A stretch of DNA of 64,000 nucleotides from positions 806,001-870,000 of the forward strand of contig JAKTTT010000001.1 in the NCBI GenBank assembly GCA_030581615.1, in the 5' to 3' direction. This stretch comes from Alloascoidea africana (taxonomy: Eukaryota > Ascomycota > Alloascoideomycetes > Alloascoideales > Alloascoideaceae). The notes below the pieces were generated by a model that searched no databases, had not been told where the DNA came from, and saw only the letters and a program-made list of their open reading frames with translations. A program made the position numbers and the translations under genes. Shown one piece after another: positions 43,701-53,600 of this stretch (position 1 is the first letter of the stretch; the number at the start of each line of letters is the position of its first letter).

Positions 43701-44371
43701 GCTAGCGAGCCACTTTTAAGGCGAACATCTCTTCTTGATCTTCAGCCAAGAACGGAGCCCGGATTCATCAGTGGGTCTTCTTGGGATCTTGCAATGACCG
43801 GTCCTCACCGTTGATAATAGCGTTTAGAGGTATTAAGCTTAGATTACGAGTAGACAGGGTACAACTCCGGAAAAATGGATAAGCCCGTACCGGTAATTGG
43901 AACAAGTTGGCCTCTCCTGGACTCAGATTAATAAGTCAACAGGTTTCAAGGAACCAACTCTGCTGCTTTGGGCGTGCCATTGTGAATAACTGGCCAACAA
44001 GAAAAGTAGCATAATGATCATGAATAGTATGATACCAAGCTAGGAACAGAAAGTGCAGATGACGCCTAGGAGGACAAGCTCAATTGCAATTACTTCACTT
44101 GTCTTCGCCAGCAAGGAAAAATAGGAAATAAGCTTAGGGGTGCATGTACGGCAAAACACAAGAGATGGACCATTCCGATCCACCTCGCTTTTCCCCCACA
44201 AAAACTCCTCTCTCTAGCCTCCAGACCATCTTCACGGCTGCCAACAATCTGATCGCAGCCGGTCTTTTGAAGAGCTCAGACCAGAAGCGAGATGTGCCTG
44301 CCTTGTCCACGACGAGCGGCTAGCCGCCCGGATAAACAGGCTATCCTAAGCCTCAAGTGCATCCCGGGTAG

Positions 44372-44384
44372 TGGGGTAACCCCA
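44372..44384. promoter_or_regulatory. GGGG/CCCC inverted repeat upstream of MFS transporter
   Basis: TGGGGT-A-ACCCCA is a 6-bp inverted repeat with a 1-bp spacer. Each arm holds the GGGG core used by Mig1-type glucose repressors and, on the opposite strand, a CCCC core. It is 201 bp before the transporter ATG, just upstream of a 19-nt T run (44405-44423). The link to carbon regulation is inference. Confidence 0.35.
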
Positions 44385-44404
44385 GGTGACGTAATGCCTT
44401 TTTC

Positions 44405-44423
44405 TTTTTTTTTTTTTTTTTTT
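44405..44423 (+). promoter_or_regulatory. Poly(dT) tract
   Basis: A 19-nt uninterrupted T run about 160 bp upstream of the transporter start, typical of nucleosome-depleted yeast promoters. Confidence 0.55.
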
Positions 44424-44520
44424 CAACCTTAACTTTCAACACTTTAGATTGATCAGGAAGCTTTGCAGCAAGTGAGCGTGAGTTTTAGGTATTAATGACA
44501 ATGTGAACTCCCAGCGCGGT

Positions 44521-44528
44521 TATATAAA
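44521..44528 (+). promoter_or_regulatory. TATA box of MFS transporter 2
   Basis: TATATAAA lies 64 bp before the ATG at 44585. Confidence 0.5.
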
Positions 44529-44584
44529 CAGTGGTTCTGCTCTCATTTGTGAACAGTCCTTTCTCTAAACTTGCCATACCAAAA

Positions 44585-46531
44585 ATGCCTGATTCAGTAT
44601 CTAGTGAAAAGATAAACACATCCCACGATAATTCGGGGAACAATAATAGCTCCACAAACACTTCTTCTGATGATATTGCTACGAGGCTTGCAAAGAAAAC
44701 AGATGCACCTGTGGGGGCCTCTGTCATAACCGATGGGAACCACCATAAAGAAGCCGCAGCTGCTGGAGAAGATATAGACAATATTCTACAACAGTTTAGC
44801 GAAGAAGAAATTATGGAGCTGGGTGAGAAATATGCTCGAGATAACGAGATACTCGATCATGTCCAAGATTTTCGCAAAGGTGCTGCGGTAGCCAGAGATC
44901 CCAAAAGCTTTGAATCAATGGAGTTTTTAACAGAAGAGGATAAGCAATTTCTTCGAGACGAGATACACCGCAAATGGAAACAGCCATGGCAATTATACTG
45001 GCTTGTTGTCATGTGTAGTGTTGGTGCCTCTGTTCAAGGAATGGATGAATCGGTTATTAACGGTGCAAACCTCTTTTATCCTTCTCAGTTGGGAATTGGA
45101 GAAGACACTGATCATAACAGTTGGATTCAAGGCCTGGTCAACTCTGCTCCTTATCTCTGCTGTAGTTGTATCAGCTGCTGGATGACTGACCCAATCAACA
45201 AGGTTCTAGGAAGAAGAGGAACAATCTTTGTAACCTGTTTTATATCTGCCGCTGCATGTTTCTGGCAAGGGTTCCCAACAACTTGGTACCATCTTTTTGT
45301 CGCTCGTTTCTTTCTCGGTTTTGGAATCGGTCCCAAGTCGGCCACGATTCCTGTTTACTCTGCCGAGTGTGTTCCTGCCAATATTCGAGGTGCCTTGGTT
45401 ATGATGTGGCAAATGTGGACAGCATTCGGCATAATGTTTGGTTATGTTGCTTCTTTGGCCTTTTATCATGTTCCTGACAAGCATAACATTACAGGTTTAA
45501 ACTGGAGACTGATGCTCGGTTCTGCAATGCTGCCTGCTGTTATTGTCTGTTTCCAAGTTTTCTACTGTCCCGAATCTCCCAGATGGCTTATCACAAATAA
45601 TAGAAACCGAGATGCATTTCAGAGTCTAAAACGGTTAAGAAATTCTCCCTTGCAAGCAGCAAGAGATTGCTTTTATACGTTTATCTTATTGGAACAGGAA
45701 AGCACTTTGAAGAGAGGTAGAAACAGACTTGTTGAAATGTTTACCGTCATGAGAAACAGAAATGCTACAATTGGTAGCTGGCTGGTAATGTTTGGGCAAC
45801 AGTTTTGTGGTATTAACGTCATTGCTTACTACAGCAGCAGTATATTTGTCCAGTCTGGATTTAGCGAGATCAGCGCCTTGATCGCATCGTGGGGTTTTGG
45901 GATGGTTAACTTTGTGTTTGCACTTCCTGCAGTTTTCACTATTGACAGGTTTGGACGAAGAACACTACTTTTGTTCACTTTCCCTTTAATGGGTGTGTTT
46001 TTGCTGCTTGCAGGGTTTTCCTTTTGGATTCCTGAGGATAACAAGAGCGGTAGAGTAGGCGCAGTGTCCCTTGGAATATATCTCTTTTCCGCCGTTTACT
46101 CTTCTGGAGAAGGCCCTGTCCCGTTCACATACTCTGCCGAGGCCTTCCCATTGTACATTCGAGACTTGGGCATGGCTTGGGCAACAGCCACCTGCTGGTT
46201 TTTCAACTTTATCCTATCTCTGACATGGCCATCACTGGTTCGAGCTTTCAAGCCCCAAGGTGCTTTTGGATGGTATGCTGCATGGAACATGATTCTTTGG
46301 TTTTTGATTTTGCTGTTTTTGCCAGAGACAAAGAGTCTTACTCTGGAAGAGTTGGATACCATATTTTCTGTTCCTACTATGACCCATGCCAAATACCAAG
46401 TAAATCATCTCTGGCTGCAAACAAAGAAGCGAGTTTTTAGAAGAAAGGTTGAGTTTCCTCCTCCTCTTTATGCCCACAGAGTTGCTGATTTCATCCACTG
46501 GGAAGGAAAGCCTTCTGCAGAAAACGTTTGA
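44585..46531 (+). CDS. MFS sugar/polyol-type transporter
   Basis: A 648-aa member of the MFS sugar-porter family. The ATG at 44585 is the first; the frame extends upstream without one. A ~135-residue acidic/Ser-rich cytosolic N-terminus contains an SEEEIMELGEKYARDN segment, then KQPWQLYWLVVMCSVGASVQGMDESVINGA opens helix 1 with a Gly/Asp variant of the usual GYDxG motif. Family landmarks follow: LGRRGTIFVT, the helix-4/5 region GFGIGPKSATIPVYSAECVPANIRG, CPESPRWLI, FGQQFCGINVIAYYS, DRFGRRTLL, SGEGPVPFTYSAEAFPLYIRD and LPETKSLTLEELD. The long N-terminus and the QGMDE start place it in the fungal clade related to inositol/polyol porters, distinct from classic hexose carriers. The substrate is not determinable. 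Its promoter has a TATA box, poly(dT) and a GGGG palindrome. Confidence 0.87.
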   Translation: MPDSVSSEKINTSHDNSGNNNSSTNTSSDDIATRLAKKTDAPVGASVITDGNHHKEAAAAGEDIDNILQQFSEEEIMELGEKYARDNEILDHVQDFRKGAAVARDPKSFESMEFLTEEDKQFLRDEIHRKWKQPWQLYWLVVMCSVGASVQGMDESVINGANLFYPSQLGIGEDTDHNSWIQGLVNSAPYLCCSCISCWMTDPINKVLGRRGTIFVTCFISAAACFWQGFPTTWYHLFVARFFLGFGIGPKSATIPVYSAECVPANIRGALVMMWQMWTAFGIMFGYVASLAFYHVPDKHNITGLNWRLMLGSAMLPAVIVCFQVFYCPESPRWLITNNRNRDAFQSLKRLRNSPLQAARDCFYTFILLEQESTLKRGRNRLVEMFTVMRNRNATIGSWLVMFGQQFCGINVIAYYSSSIFVQSGFSEISALIASWGFGMVNFVFALPAVFTIDRFGRRTLLLFTFPLMGVFLLLAGFSFWIPEDNKSGRVGAVSLGIYLFSAVYSSGEGPVPFTYSAEAFPLYIRDLGMAWATATCWFFNFILSLTWPSLVRAFKPQGAFGWYAAWNMILWFLILLFLPETKSLTLEELDTIFSVPTMTHAKYQVNHLWLQTKKRVFRRKVEFPPPLYAHRVADFIHWEGKPSAENV

Positions 46532-47432
46532 GAAAATTTTGACCTGCTTGTTCTTGTTCTTGGTTTTGGGTTTTGTTCTTTGTTAGGCTTTCCTTTTTTT
46601 TTTATCACTTGGTCCTGTTTATATCATAATCAATATCAATAAGCGGGGACCTTTTGGTATCCGCTGAAAGACCATGTTAAACCAAAATGCTTAAACTGGA
46701 GGCTTCAGTTTAAACTATTGCGTAATTCTGTAAATGGCATCGACACGGAGAGATTTGAACATCACAAGCGCACTCAAACAATGGGGTTCTGGTTTACACA
46801 GTAGGTTTGAGTAATTGAGAGAGCAAGGGAGCGTTAGAACCTCTAACAAGTAGAGGTTAGGCACGTTTAGGCTCGCTTGTTTCAAATTCTAGGTGCTACA
46901 CATGTAAACTTAATTGGCTCTACTCACAACGGCAACACCAGGGGTCAAAAAGGCCGTTTTATAGATGCCGGTACTAAACAAGTGGTCTTGGGGCACAGGT
47001 CTATGCTGGGTCTCTGCCAAACAAAACTGCTAACCAGAAGAAGGAAGTGACGTTTGGGAAAAGGGAGAACCCGTGGAAGGCTTCTTGACGCCGCAGTCCA
47101 CCGTCTTTCTGCCTTTCTGCGGGTCTCATATAGACTCTCCTCCATCTTTCGCGAAAAGAGATATCACGCCCTCCTCGAGCAATTGCTGCCAGAGTGAAGC
47201 CTCTCAAACACACTCTGCAAACGCCAAAAGGCCAGTGATTTTTCGCACCTGTACCAGAAAGCACCGGGACATCAGGCTCTTTCGCTCCAGCAGCCTTCGG
47301 ATCCCAGCCCACCCAATCAGCCCAGCACCGAAAAAAAATCCATAATTGCGATTTACTCGAGAAAGGCTCTCCCGGGCATTTTTCCCCCTTCAAGAACGGA
47401 GCCTCGAACCTCGTGTCCGCGGCCGCTAGACG
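46532..47432. other. 0.9-kb spacer before the RRM protein
   Basis: Contains a 7-bp hairpin AACCTCT-(7 nt)-AGAGGTT near 46838-46858; surrounding sequence does not fold as a tRNA. The last ~300 bp are moderately GC-enriched and end in a GCGGCCGC-containing leader directly at the ATG. No gene was recognised. Confidence 0.4.
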
Positions 47433-49961
47433 ATGAGAGAGCGCTTCTCTGGGAACCTATACGTCCGGAACTTGCACCCGTCAACGACCGACGCCCAGCT
47501 GTACGATCTTTTTTCTCGCTTCGGCACAGTTCTGTCCTGTAGAATCGTTTGTACCAGTCCCAGCGGGAGCGCCAACACCAGCTTCAGCACCAGCAGCCCC
47601 AACCACAATCCGACCAGGAGCAGAACAGGCAACTACGGCTTCGTGAACCTCTCTACCGTCGGCGAAGCACAGCGGGCTATAGACGAGATGGACGGAGCAT
47701 TCGCCTATGGCAGTCGGTTATTTATAAACCATCATGTATCGAAGAAAGATCGCCTCAACGCCAACGTCGACGTCGACACCACTGCCAACTTCAGCATCCG
47801 TCAGCAGCAGGAGGCTGCCAGACCTGAGCCGGATCACAATCACAGTCTTAGATCTGACCAGACCCTGATCCAGTATCAGCGTAGACACTCGCACTCGCAC
47901 TCGCACTCGTCTTCGTCCTCCTCCCCGCCAGAAAAATCTGAGCATTCGGACCAGGACTTTACCAATGTCTACATAAAGGATATCCCGAAACAGGCTACAG
48001 AATCAGACTTTGTGCACCTTTTCTCCCAAGCTGGAGAAATTGACTCTCTCTACTTCACGGTTGATGAGACGACCGGGTATTCAAAAGGTGTTGCGTTTGT
48101 GAATTACCGGTTCCATGAGGATGCTCTGAAAGCAGTGGAACTGCTGAATGGCACAACCTTTATGAACTCAGTCCTCTCTGTCTCCAAATCTCAAAGACGT
48201 TATGACAGGAATAGAGAACGGGAGTTCGAAAGGGATCATAACTATGACAGCCGGTCCAGATCTCGCCTAAGAAATCTGAGTTCTGGCACCCCAGCCCAAA
48301 ACTCAAATCTGTACATTAAAAACATACCTTCAAACTACACTGACAAAGACCTGACAAACGAGTTTGCCAGATTTGGAAACATCATATCGTCCAAAATAAT
48401 GACAGATGAAAACGGATACTCCAAAAATTTTGGCTTTGTGTGTTTTGAATCCACGTCTGAGGCATCAAGGGCTATTTCCGAGATGAATGGGAAGGTGCTT
48501 AACGGGAACAACGACCTACAAAAAGCTCCACTTCATGTTTCCTTCGCGCATCAAAGAAGAGAAAATTGGGCACATTCTTCCAGCTTTGAACCCTCCAAAT
48601 CTTCCTCGTTACAGGCGCATCACCAGCGAGGAATGATGGCGGATCAAAGACATAATAATGCCAACATGGGGGTCGCTGGATACATGGTCCCAAACAGAAG
48701 ATATGGATTTGGACCAGGAAACTCTCCAGCAATCGCCAATAGCGAGCTTCCTATGCCTTTCCTTGGTTCTCCTCCACCTTCCCAATCACAGGTTCTTTAC
48801 TACGGATCTCCAAGGGCTCTTCCGCTCACCCAGAATACCTCTGATCCTGTATCTTTAATCTTGCCCGGGGTAGGTTATCAAACTCCTTCTCCGCAAATGA
48901 TGGCTGCGGCTCCAGTACCTTCGAATCAGGTTTTCATTCAAGCTTCTCCTGTGCCCGCACACCAGAACTTGATATCTGTTCCGATCGCTGGCTCCACTTC
49001 AATCCAGAGCCAAATAAGGCATGTTATATCGCCTATTCCGGCACAGGCGGTGTTGCACCAAACACAGGGCTATACAGGCACAAATATACCATATCCAGGT
49101 TCGGAAATGAACATGGGCCAACAATACCAAGGATACACTGTTCCAAGCCAGGTTTGCTACGTGAACACTTCCCCTAATCCTCAAAACCAATCACTAACGG
49201 GGATCCAGTACCCACTACAACCTGCACCAGTTGGAGTAGTCCCTCCTCAACCTTGGGCTACTACCTCAATGGCATCAGTGATGCCTGCTGATAGTGGGAG
49301 ATACAGCAATATGTCTAGAAGCATGCCTCAAGGTGTGGGATACTCGATGGGACATTATGGAAATGAAGGGGAATCTCAGACAGAAGCGCGAAATCAAACT
49401 CGCGGTTCGATTGATCAAGTGCTACATTCTAAATCATCTAAAGAAACCTTTGATAAAAGGAGCATGACTACGGAAGCCAAAAATCTGATTTCAAAGCTCG
49501 CGGGTACCACTGATGATAGAATTCGGAAAAGATTGGTGATTGATTTCTTTAGATCTAAAATAGCTCAGCAGGAGGGTTTTGAAGGACTTCGGGATGAACT
49601 ATCCTCGGTTTTAGATACGGGTGAAACTGGTCCTGAATCTAATGCAAGCGAATCTACAAAACTTACAGAGGAATCGTTGTACGAACAAATTGTGGAAAGA
49701 CTACTCACACCACCTTCAAGTATAAATCTTTCATTCAATCGTGACGGTGATGAAAACAACGCTGAGATAACTCATTCTTCAAAGAGACTTAACAATGGGT
49801 TGAAAGAATTGGAAATATCACTTGTCAAGAAACTGATCCTTGACGAAGAATTTCTAAAAGCAGGCGTCGAGATTGCTATACGAGAAACTATGGATGTGTT
49901 TTTGGATGCTAAAAAGCAGGTATACGGTAACGAGCAACCTACTCGTTCTTTTGGAAAATAA
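47433..49961 (+). CDS. Poly(A)-binding-protein-like RNA-binding protein (three RRMs)
   Basis: 842 aa. RRM1 is at about residues 7-105 (NLYVRNLHPSTTDAQLYDLF; RNP1 NYGFVNL) with a ~20-residue Ser/Asn insertion. RRM2 is at about 177-255 (NVYIKDIP; RNP1 KGVAFVNY). RRM3 is at about 289-372 (NLYIKNIPSNYTDKDL; RNP1 KNFGFVCF). RRM1 and RRM2 are separated by a His/Ser-repeat linker. A Gln/Pro/Met-rich, low-complexity region covers about 400-650, then a predicted helical C-terminus (about 680-840) follows. The order and the LYIKNI/RNP1 sequences resemble Pab1 and its divergent relatives Pes4/Mip6. However, a fourth RRM is not seen, and the C-terminal region does not clearly match the MLLE peptide-binding domain. 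It is therefore probably not the main poly(A)-binding protein. mRNA binding is certain from the RRMs; the target is unknown. Confidence 0.85.
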   Translation: MRERFSGNLYVRNLHPSTTDAQLYDLFSRFGTVLSCRIVCTSPSGSANTSFSTSSPNHNPTRSRTGNYGFVNLSTVGEAQRAIDEMDGAFAYGSRLFINHHVSKKDRLNANVDVDTTANFSIRQQQEAARPEPDHNHSLRSDQTLIQYQRRHSHSHSHSSSSSSPPEKSEHSDQDFTNVYIKDIPKQATESDFVHLFSQAGEIDSLYFTVDETTGYSKGVAFVNYRFHEDALKAVELLNGTTFMNSVLSVSKSQRRYDRNREREFERDHNYDSRSRSRLRNLSSGTPAQNSNLYIKNIPSNYTDKDLTNEFARFGNIISSKIMTDENGYSKNFGFVCFESTSEASRAISEMNGKVLNGNNDLQKAPLHVSFAHQRRENWAHSSSFEPSKSSSLQAHHQRGMMADQRHNNANMGVAGYMVPNRRYGFGPGNSPAIANSELPMPFLGSPPPSQSQVLYYGSPRALPLTQNTSDPVSLILPGVGYQTPSPQMMAAAPVPSNQVFIQASPVPAHQNLISVPIAGSTSIQSQIRHVISPIPAQAVLHQTQGYTGTNIPYPGSEMNMGQQYQGYTVPSQVCYVNTSPNPQNQSLTGIQYPLQPAPVGVVPPQPWATTSMASVMPADSGRYSNMSRSMPQGVGYSMGHYGNEGESQTEARNQTRGSIDQVLHSKSSKETFDKRSMTTEAKNLISKLAGTTDDRIRKRLVIDFFRSKIAQQEGFEGLRDELSSVLDTGETGPESNASESTKLTEESLYEQIVERLLTPPSSINLSFNRDGDENNAEITHSSKRLNNGLKELEISLVKKLILDEEFLKAGVEIAIRETMDVFLDAKKQVYGNEQPTRSFGK
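47889..47911 (+). repeat. CACTCG hexamer repeat in RRM protein
   Basis: Tandem CACTCG units encode a (HisSer)n stretch between RRM1 and RRM2. Confidence 0.65.
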
Positions 49962-50607
49962 TGCGTGGCCATGATGAAAGAAGATTTTTTTTTTAAGAAA
50001 AAAACAGGGGTTGGAGTGGCATAAAACCTAAAATTGCCTTGTTTAAAGAGTTTGTTGCATTGATATTTGGTCGACAAGTTTCTTCCACTTGCCATCCTTT
50101 TTTATTTGCTAGAGTTGTTTTACACCGAGATACTCGAACTGAGAAACATTTGTATTCTCTTTTGATTTATAATTATTATTTTTTTTTTCTTTGTTTGATG
50201 TTTGGGCATGTCTGATCATGATTGGCTCTATTTTATCAATCACTTATATTGATAACTTTTTTTTTGTGTGCATTTTGTTTTTGACCTACTGTATGTACAG
50301 TTTGGTTCTAGTCATAGTGACAACGGCTAGCCGTACCTTTACGTTCTTCCAGTTTGTGTAATCGAACCAAGTGCTCTTTCATGGTGACGCTGTATTTGTG
50401 ATTGGATGGAAAATTTAAATAGTGAGGAAATAGAGCAAAATTACTGTGCATATCTGATATATTCTTCCAGTTTTAGAGTCCATGATGCTATTAATAAGAT
50501 CTGAAAGATAAAATCATTCTCAACATTATAAAAAAGAAAAAAAGATATTATACATGAAATGCCTGAATATTTTTTTTAATGTCCTTTTGTGTCTCGTTTA
50601 ATATTAA
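49962..50607. other. Convergent region between RRM gene and YOR1
   Basis: AT-rich, with several T/A runs (49986-49994, 50180-50190, 50258-50266) that probably act in 3'-end formation for both convergent genes. No gene was seen. Confidence 0.45.
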
Positions 50608-53600
50608 TTATTGTTTTTGGTTAGTAAAATCGCTCTCAACAATGTTTGATCTATTACACATGTCTCTGAAAATTGAGCGTTGCGACTTGAAAAGATTAAG
50701 AGGAGTATCAAACTCAGCAATTTGTCCCTGATCCAAAACCAGAATTCTGTCATAGTTCAAGATCGTCTTCAATCTATGTGCAATGCATAGAATAGAACAG
50801 CTCCCAAACTCCTTAATAATCGTCGCCTGGATCTTATGGTCTGTTTCATAGTCAACACTTGAAGTGGCTTCGTCAAGAATTAGAATCTTTGAGTTACGAA
50901 CTAGAGATCGTGCCAACGCCAATAACTGTCTTTCACCAAGACTAAAATTGGAGCCTCCATCTTCCACTGCCTGATCAAGATGGAATTTATGTAATCCAGT
51001 AGAATTTTCGGCTGCGTTTTCATTTGGTACCTGCTCTTTCACAGCAGCCAAGCTCTTCTCATCGATTAACCAGCTTCTTCGCAACGCGTCCCATAGTTCA
51101 TCATCGTTAACCACGTTAAAAGGGTCCAGGTTTTTCCTGATTGTCCCTTGGAAAAGAACGGGGTCTTGCGGTATAATGGACAATTTTGTCCTCAAGGTAT
51201 GAAGTCCAATAGTGGAAATGTCCACATCATCGATCCGAATTGTACCACTTTGCAATTCACAAATTCTGTAAAGAGCAGTCATTATGCTAGATTTACCTGC
51301 CCCGGTTCTTCCACAGATACCAATCTTTTCCCCAGACCTGATGCTAAACGAAACATCCTTTAAAACCAAAGGTAAACCCTCTCGGTAGGCCATTTCAACA
51401 TGGTCGAATTCAATGCGTCCTTGTCGACCCCAAGTGGCAGGAGGAGTAGTAGCCTCGATAGTATAGGGCGCTTCTTGCGGCAAGTCATGGGCATAGTAGT
51501 ACAATCTTTCTACCGAATTCATTTGGTTCTCAATCATTGTCATCGAACGTGTCGCAACTGATAACATAGAGGCAACTTGAATCACATAAGTTAAAACGAC
51601 ACCGGCATCTGATGCGCTGATGCTAAACTGTCCAGTAACGCAAAGCAATGCTACCAAAAGAACCAAGCAGGAAGCAGAGAGATCAAATCTAATTGCAAGC
51701 CATCTTTGATTTCCGGCAGTAAGAAAGTAAGCAGAGTTCATCCTGTTTATAAGCTCTTCATTCTTTCTCATGAATCGATCTTCGCTTTGGTAACTCTTGA
51801 TTGTGTTAAGTCCTGAAAGACTCTCACTAAAGTTTGCATAAACGACTGATCTGTTTAAGGCCTCCAACCTTTTAACCTCTCGAGAAGATGAGTGGTAAAA
51901 AGACATGACACACCAAACAATGAACGCTAGAGGAGGAATGGATATGGCAAACCAGGGCAGATAAATAATGATAAGAATCATAATTCCAATCAAGAAAGCA
52001 GCAGAATTTGAAAAAATTCGAAGTTGCTCTGTCATTTCATTATCGATTGTATCAGTGTCTTTTGTAAATCTGTTCAAAATCCTTCCAAGAGGCGTCGTAT
52101 CTATAAACGACATTGGCGTAGCCAGTATGTTCTTCGAAGCCTTGTTATAAAGCCGTAAACCGGCTCTGTTTGCAACGTAGGAAATTAGACCAAATGTTAT
52201 CAAAATCAAAATAGCAGTTAGAATGCTGAACATGACGTAGATACCAATGTAAAAGCCATTGCTCTTTTTGAAATGATCTGTAGTCCAGTAACTGAGCCAA
52301 ACACTGGAAAAAAGAAGAACAAAAGTGCTTATCACAATAAGAAAAAAAATGAGCGGACTTGAAAAGTGTCCCAGCTTACCACTGCCGAGTTTTATGTAGC
52401 CAAAGTAAACTTCAGCTTTAATTCCTCCAGCATTTCTTTCTTCCTCTTGCATAATTCTCCCATCGACTTTTCTCACAGAAGCAGCTTTCCTCAGGCTCTT
52501 TCTGGATTTTAGTGTTCTTAAATCGCCCCCATCGGCTTCCTCGATTTCATAATCTTCACCCTCGTCTGACTCCTCGCTTGACTCCTCTTGCTTCTTTTCT
52601 TTGCTATAGTCCATGAGTTGGACAAATTCGGGAGTGGTAGCAGTCAATTCCTCCAGAGTTCCAATTTTCACGCTGCTATTCTGTGTACTCAAAAATATAA
52701 TTCGGTCTGCCGCTCCAATCAGAGACAGTTGATGTGTTGCCAATATTCTGGTCTTGCCGTCCATAAGCCCAAGGATGCACTTTTCCATGATTGTTTTCCC
52801 AACTTTTGCATCCACAGCCGACAAAACATCATCTAACAGAACAATGTCTCTGTCAGAATAAACAGACCTGGCCAAGTTGATTCTAGCCTTTTGTCCACCG
52901 GAAAGAGTAATCCCGCGTTCACCAATTTCAGTGGAGTCACCCGCTGGCAATATTTCCAAATCAGGTTGCAAGCAGCACACTTCAATTACTTTCCTGTACT
53001 TTTCTTCATCAAATGGCAAACCAAATGTAATATTTTCTTTAACAGTGGTATTTTGTACCCATGGGTAAGAGCAAAAAACAGTTGAACCATCGATCTGTAA
53101 CGTTCCGCTGGTTTTCTTCATTATTCCATCTATTGCAGATAGAAGAGACGATTTTCCTGATCCAATCATGCCAGTAACCACTACAAACTCACCTTTCTTG
53201 ATTTCCAAATTCACGTTCGCTAACATAGCATAGAAAAGGGGCACATCTTCGTTATCTTTGTTGTCCCACGTTGATTGTTTATCGAGCGGTTCTGTATGAT
53301 CATCAGAATCATTACCTTGAGATGAACTTGTTCGAGATGCGTTCTTGTGCACTGTTTCAAATTCTATTGATTGTTTTTTCCTGTGATAATTGCCAATTTC
53401 GTCTTGTTGAATCCCTTTTTCTTCATCGAATACTTGATTCTTCTGAAGTCTTGCACTTCCTCTAACACTTTCGCCCTCTTCACCGTCTTCTGATAGACTG
53501 TACGTAGCTTTCTCATTATCCACATCGTCTTCTTTTTCCTCATTCTCAACTGCTGGCTTTTCCCATCTAAACTCGGCATTCTCAATTTTTATCGATAGGT

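Larger units (their letters stand above)
37780..44584. other. 6.8-kb gene-free region between KIN4 and the second MFS transporter
   Basis: No frame over ~106 codons and none with protein-like features. AT-rich runs follow the KIN4 stop (T9-T12 runs near 37790-37885), and A-rich runs occur around 38367-38390, 39650-39720 and 40125-40137. The last ~400 bp before 44585 contain the promoter elements listed below. No tRNA or recognisable structured RNA was seen. Confidence 0.45.

Noticed and set aside
46735-46905. Possible tRNA on either strand (B-box-like GTTCAAATCTC and GTTTCAAATTC, hairpin AACCTCT/AGAGGTT)
   Set aside because: The T stems do not pair, the anticodon loop lacks U33 in either orientation, and no matching acceptor stem was found.
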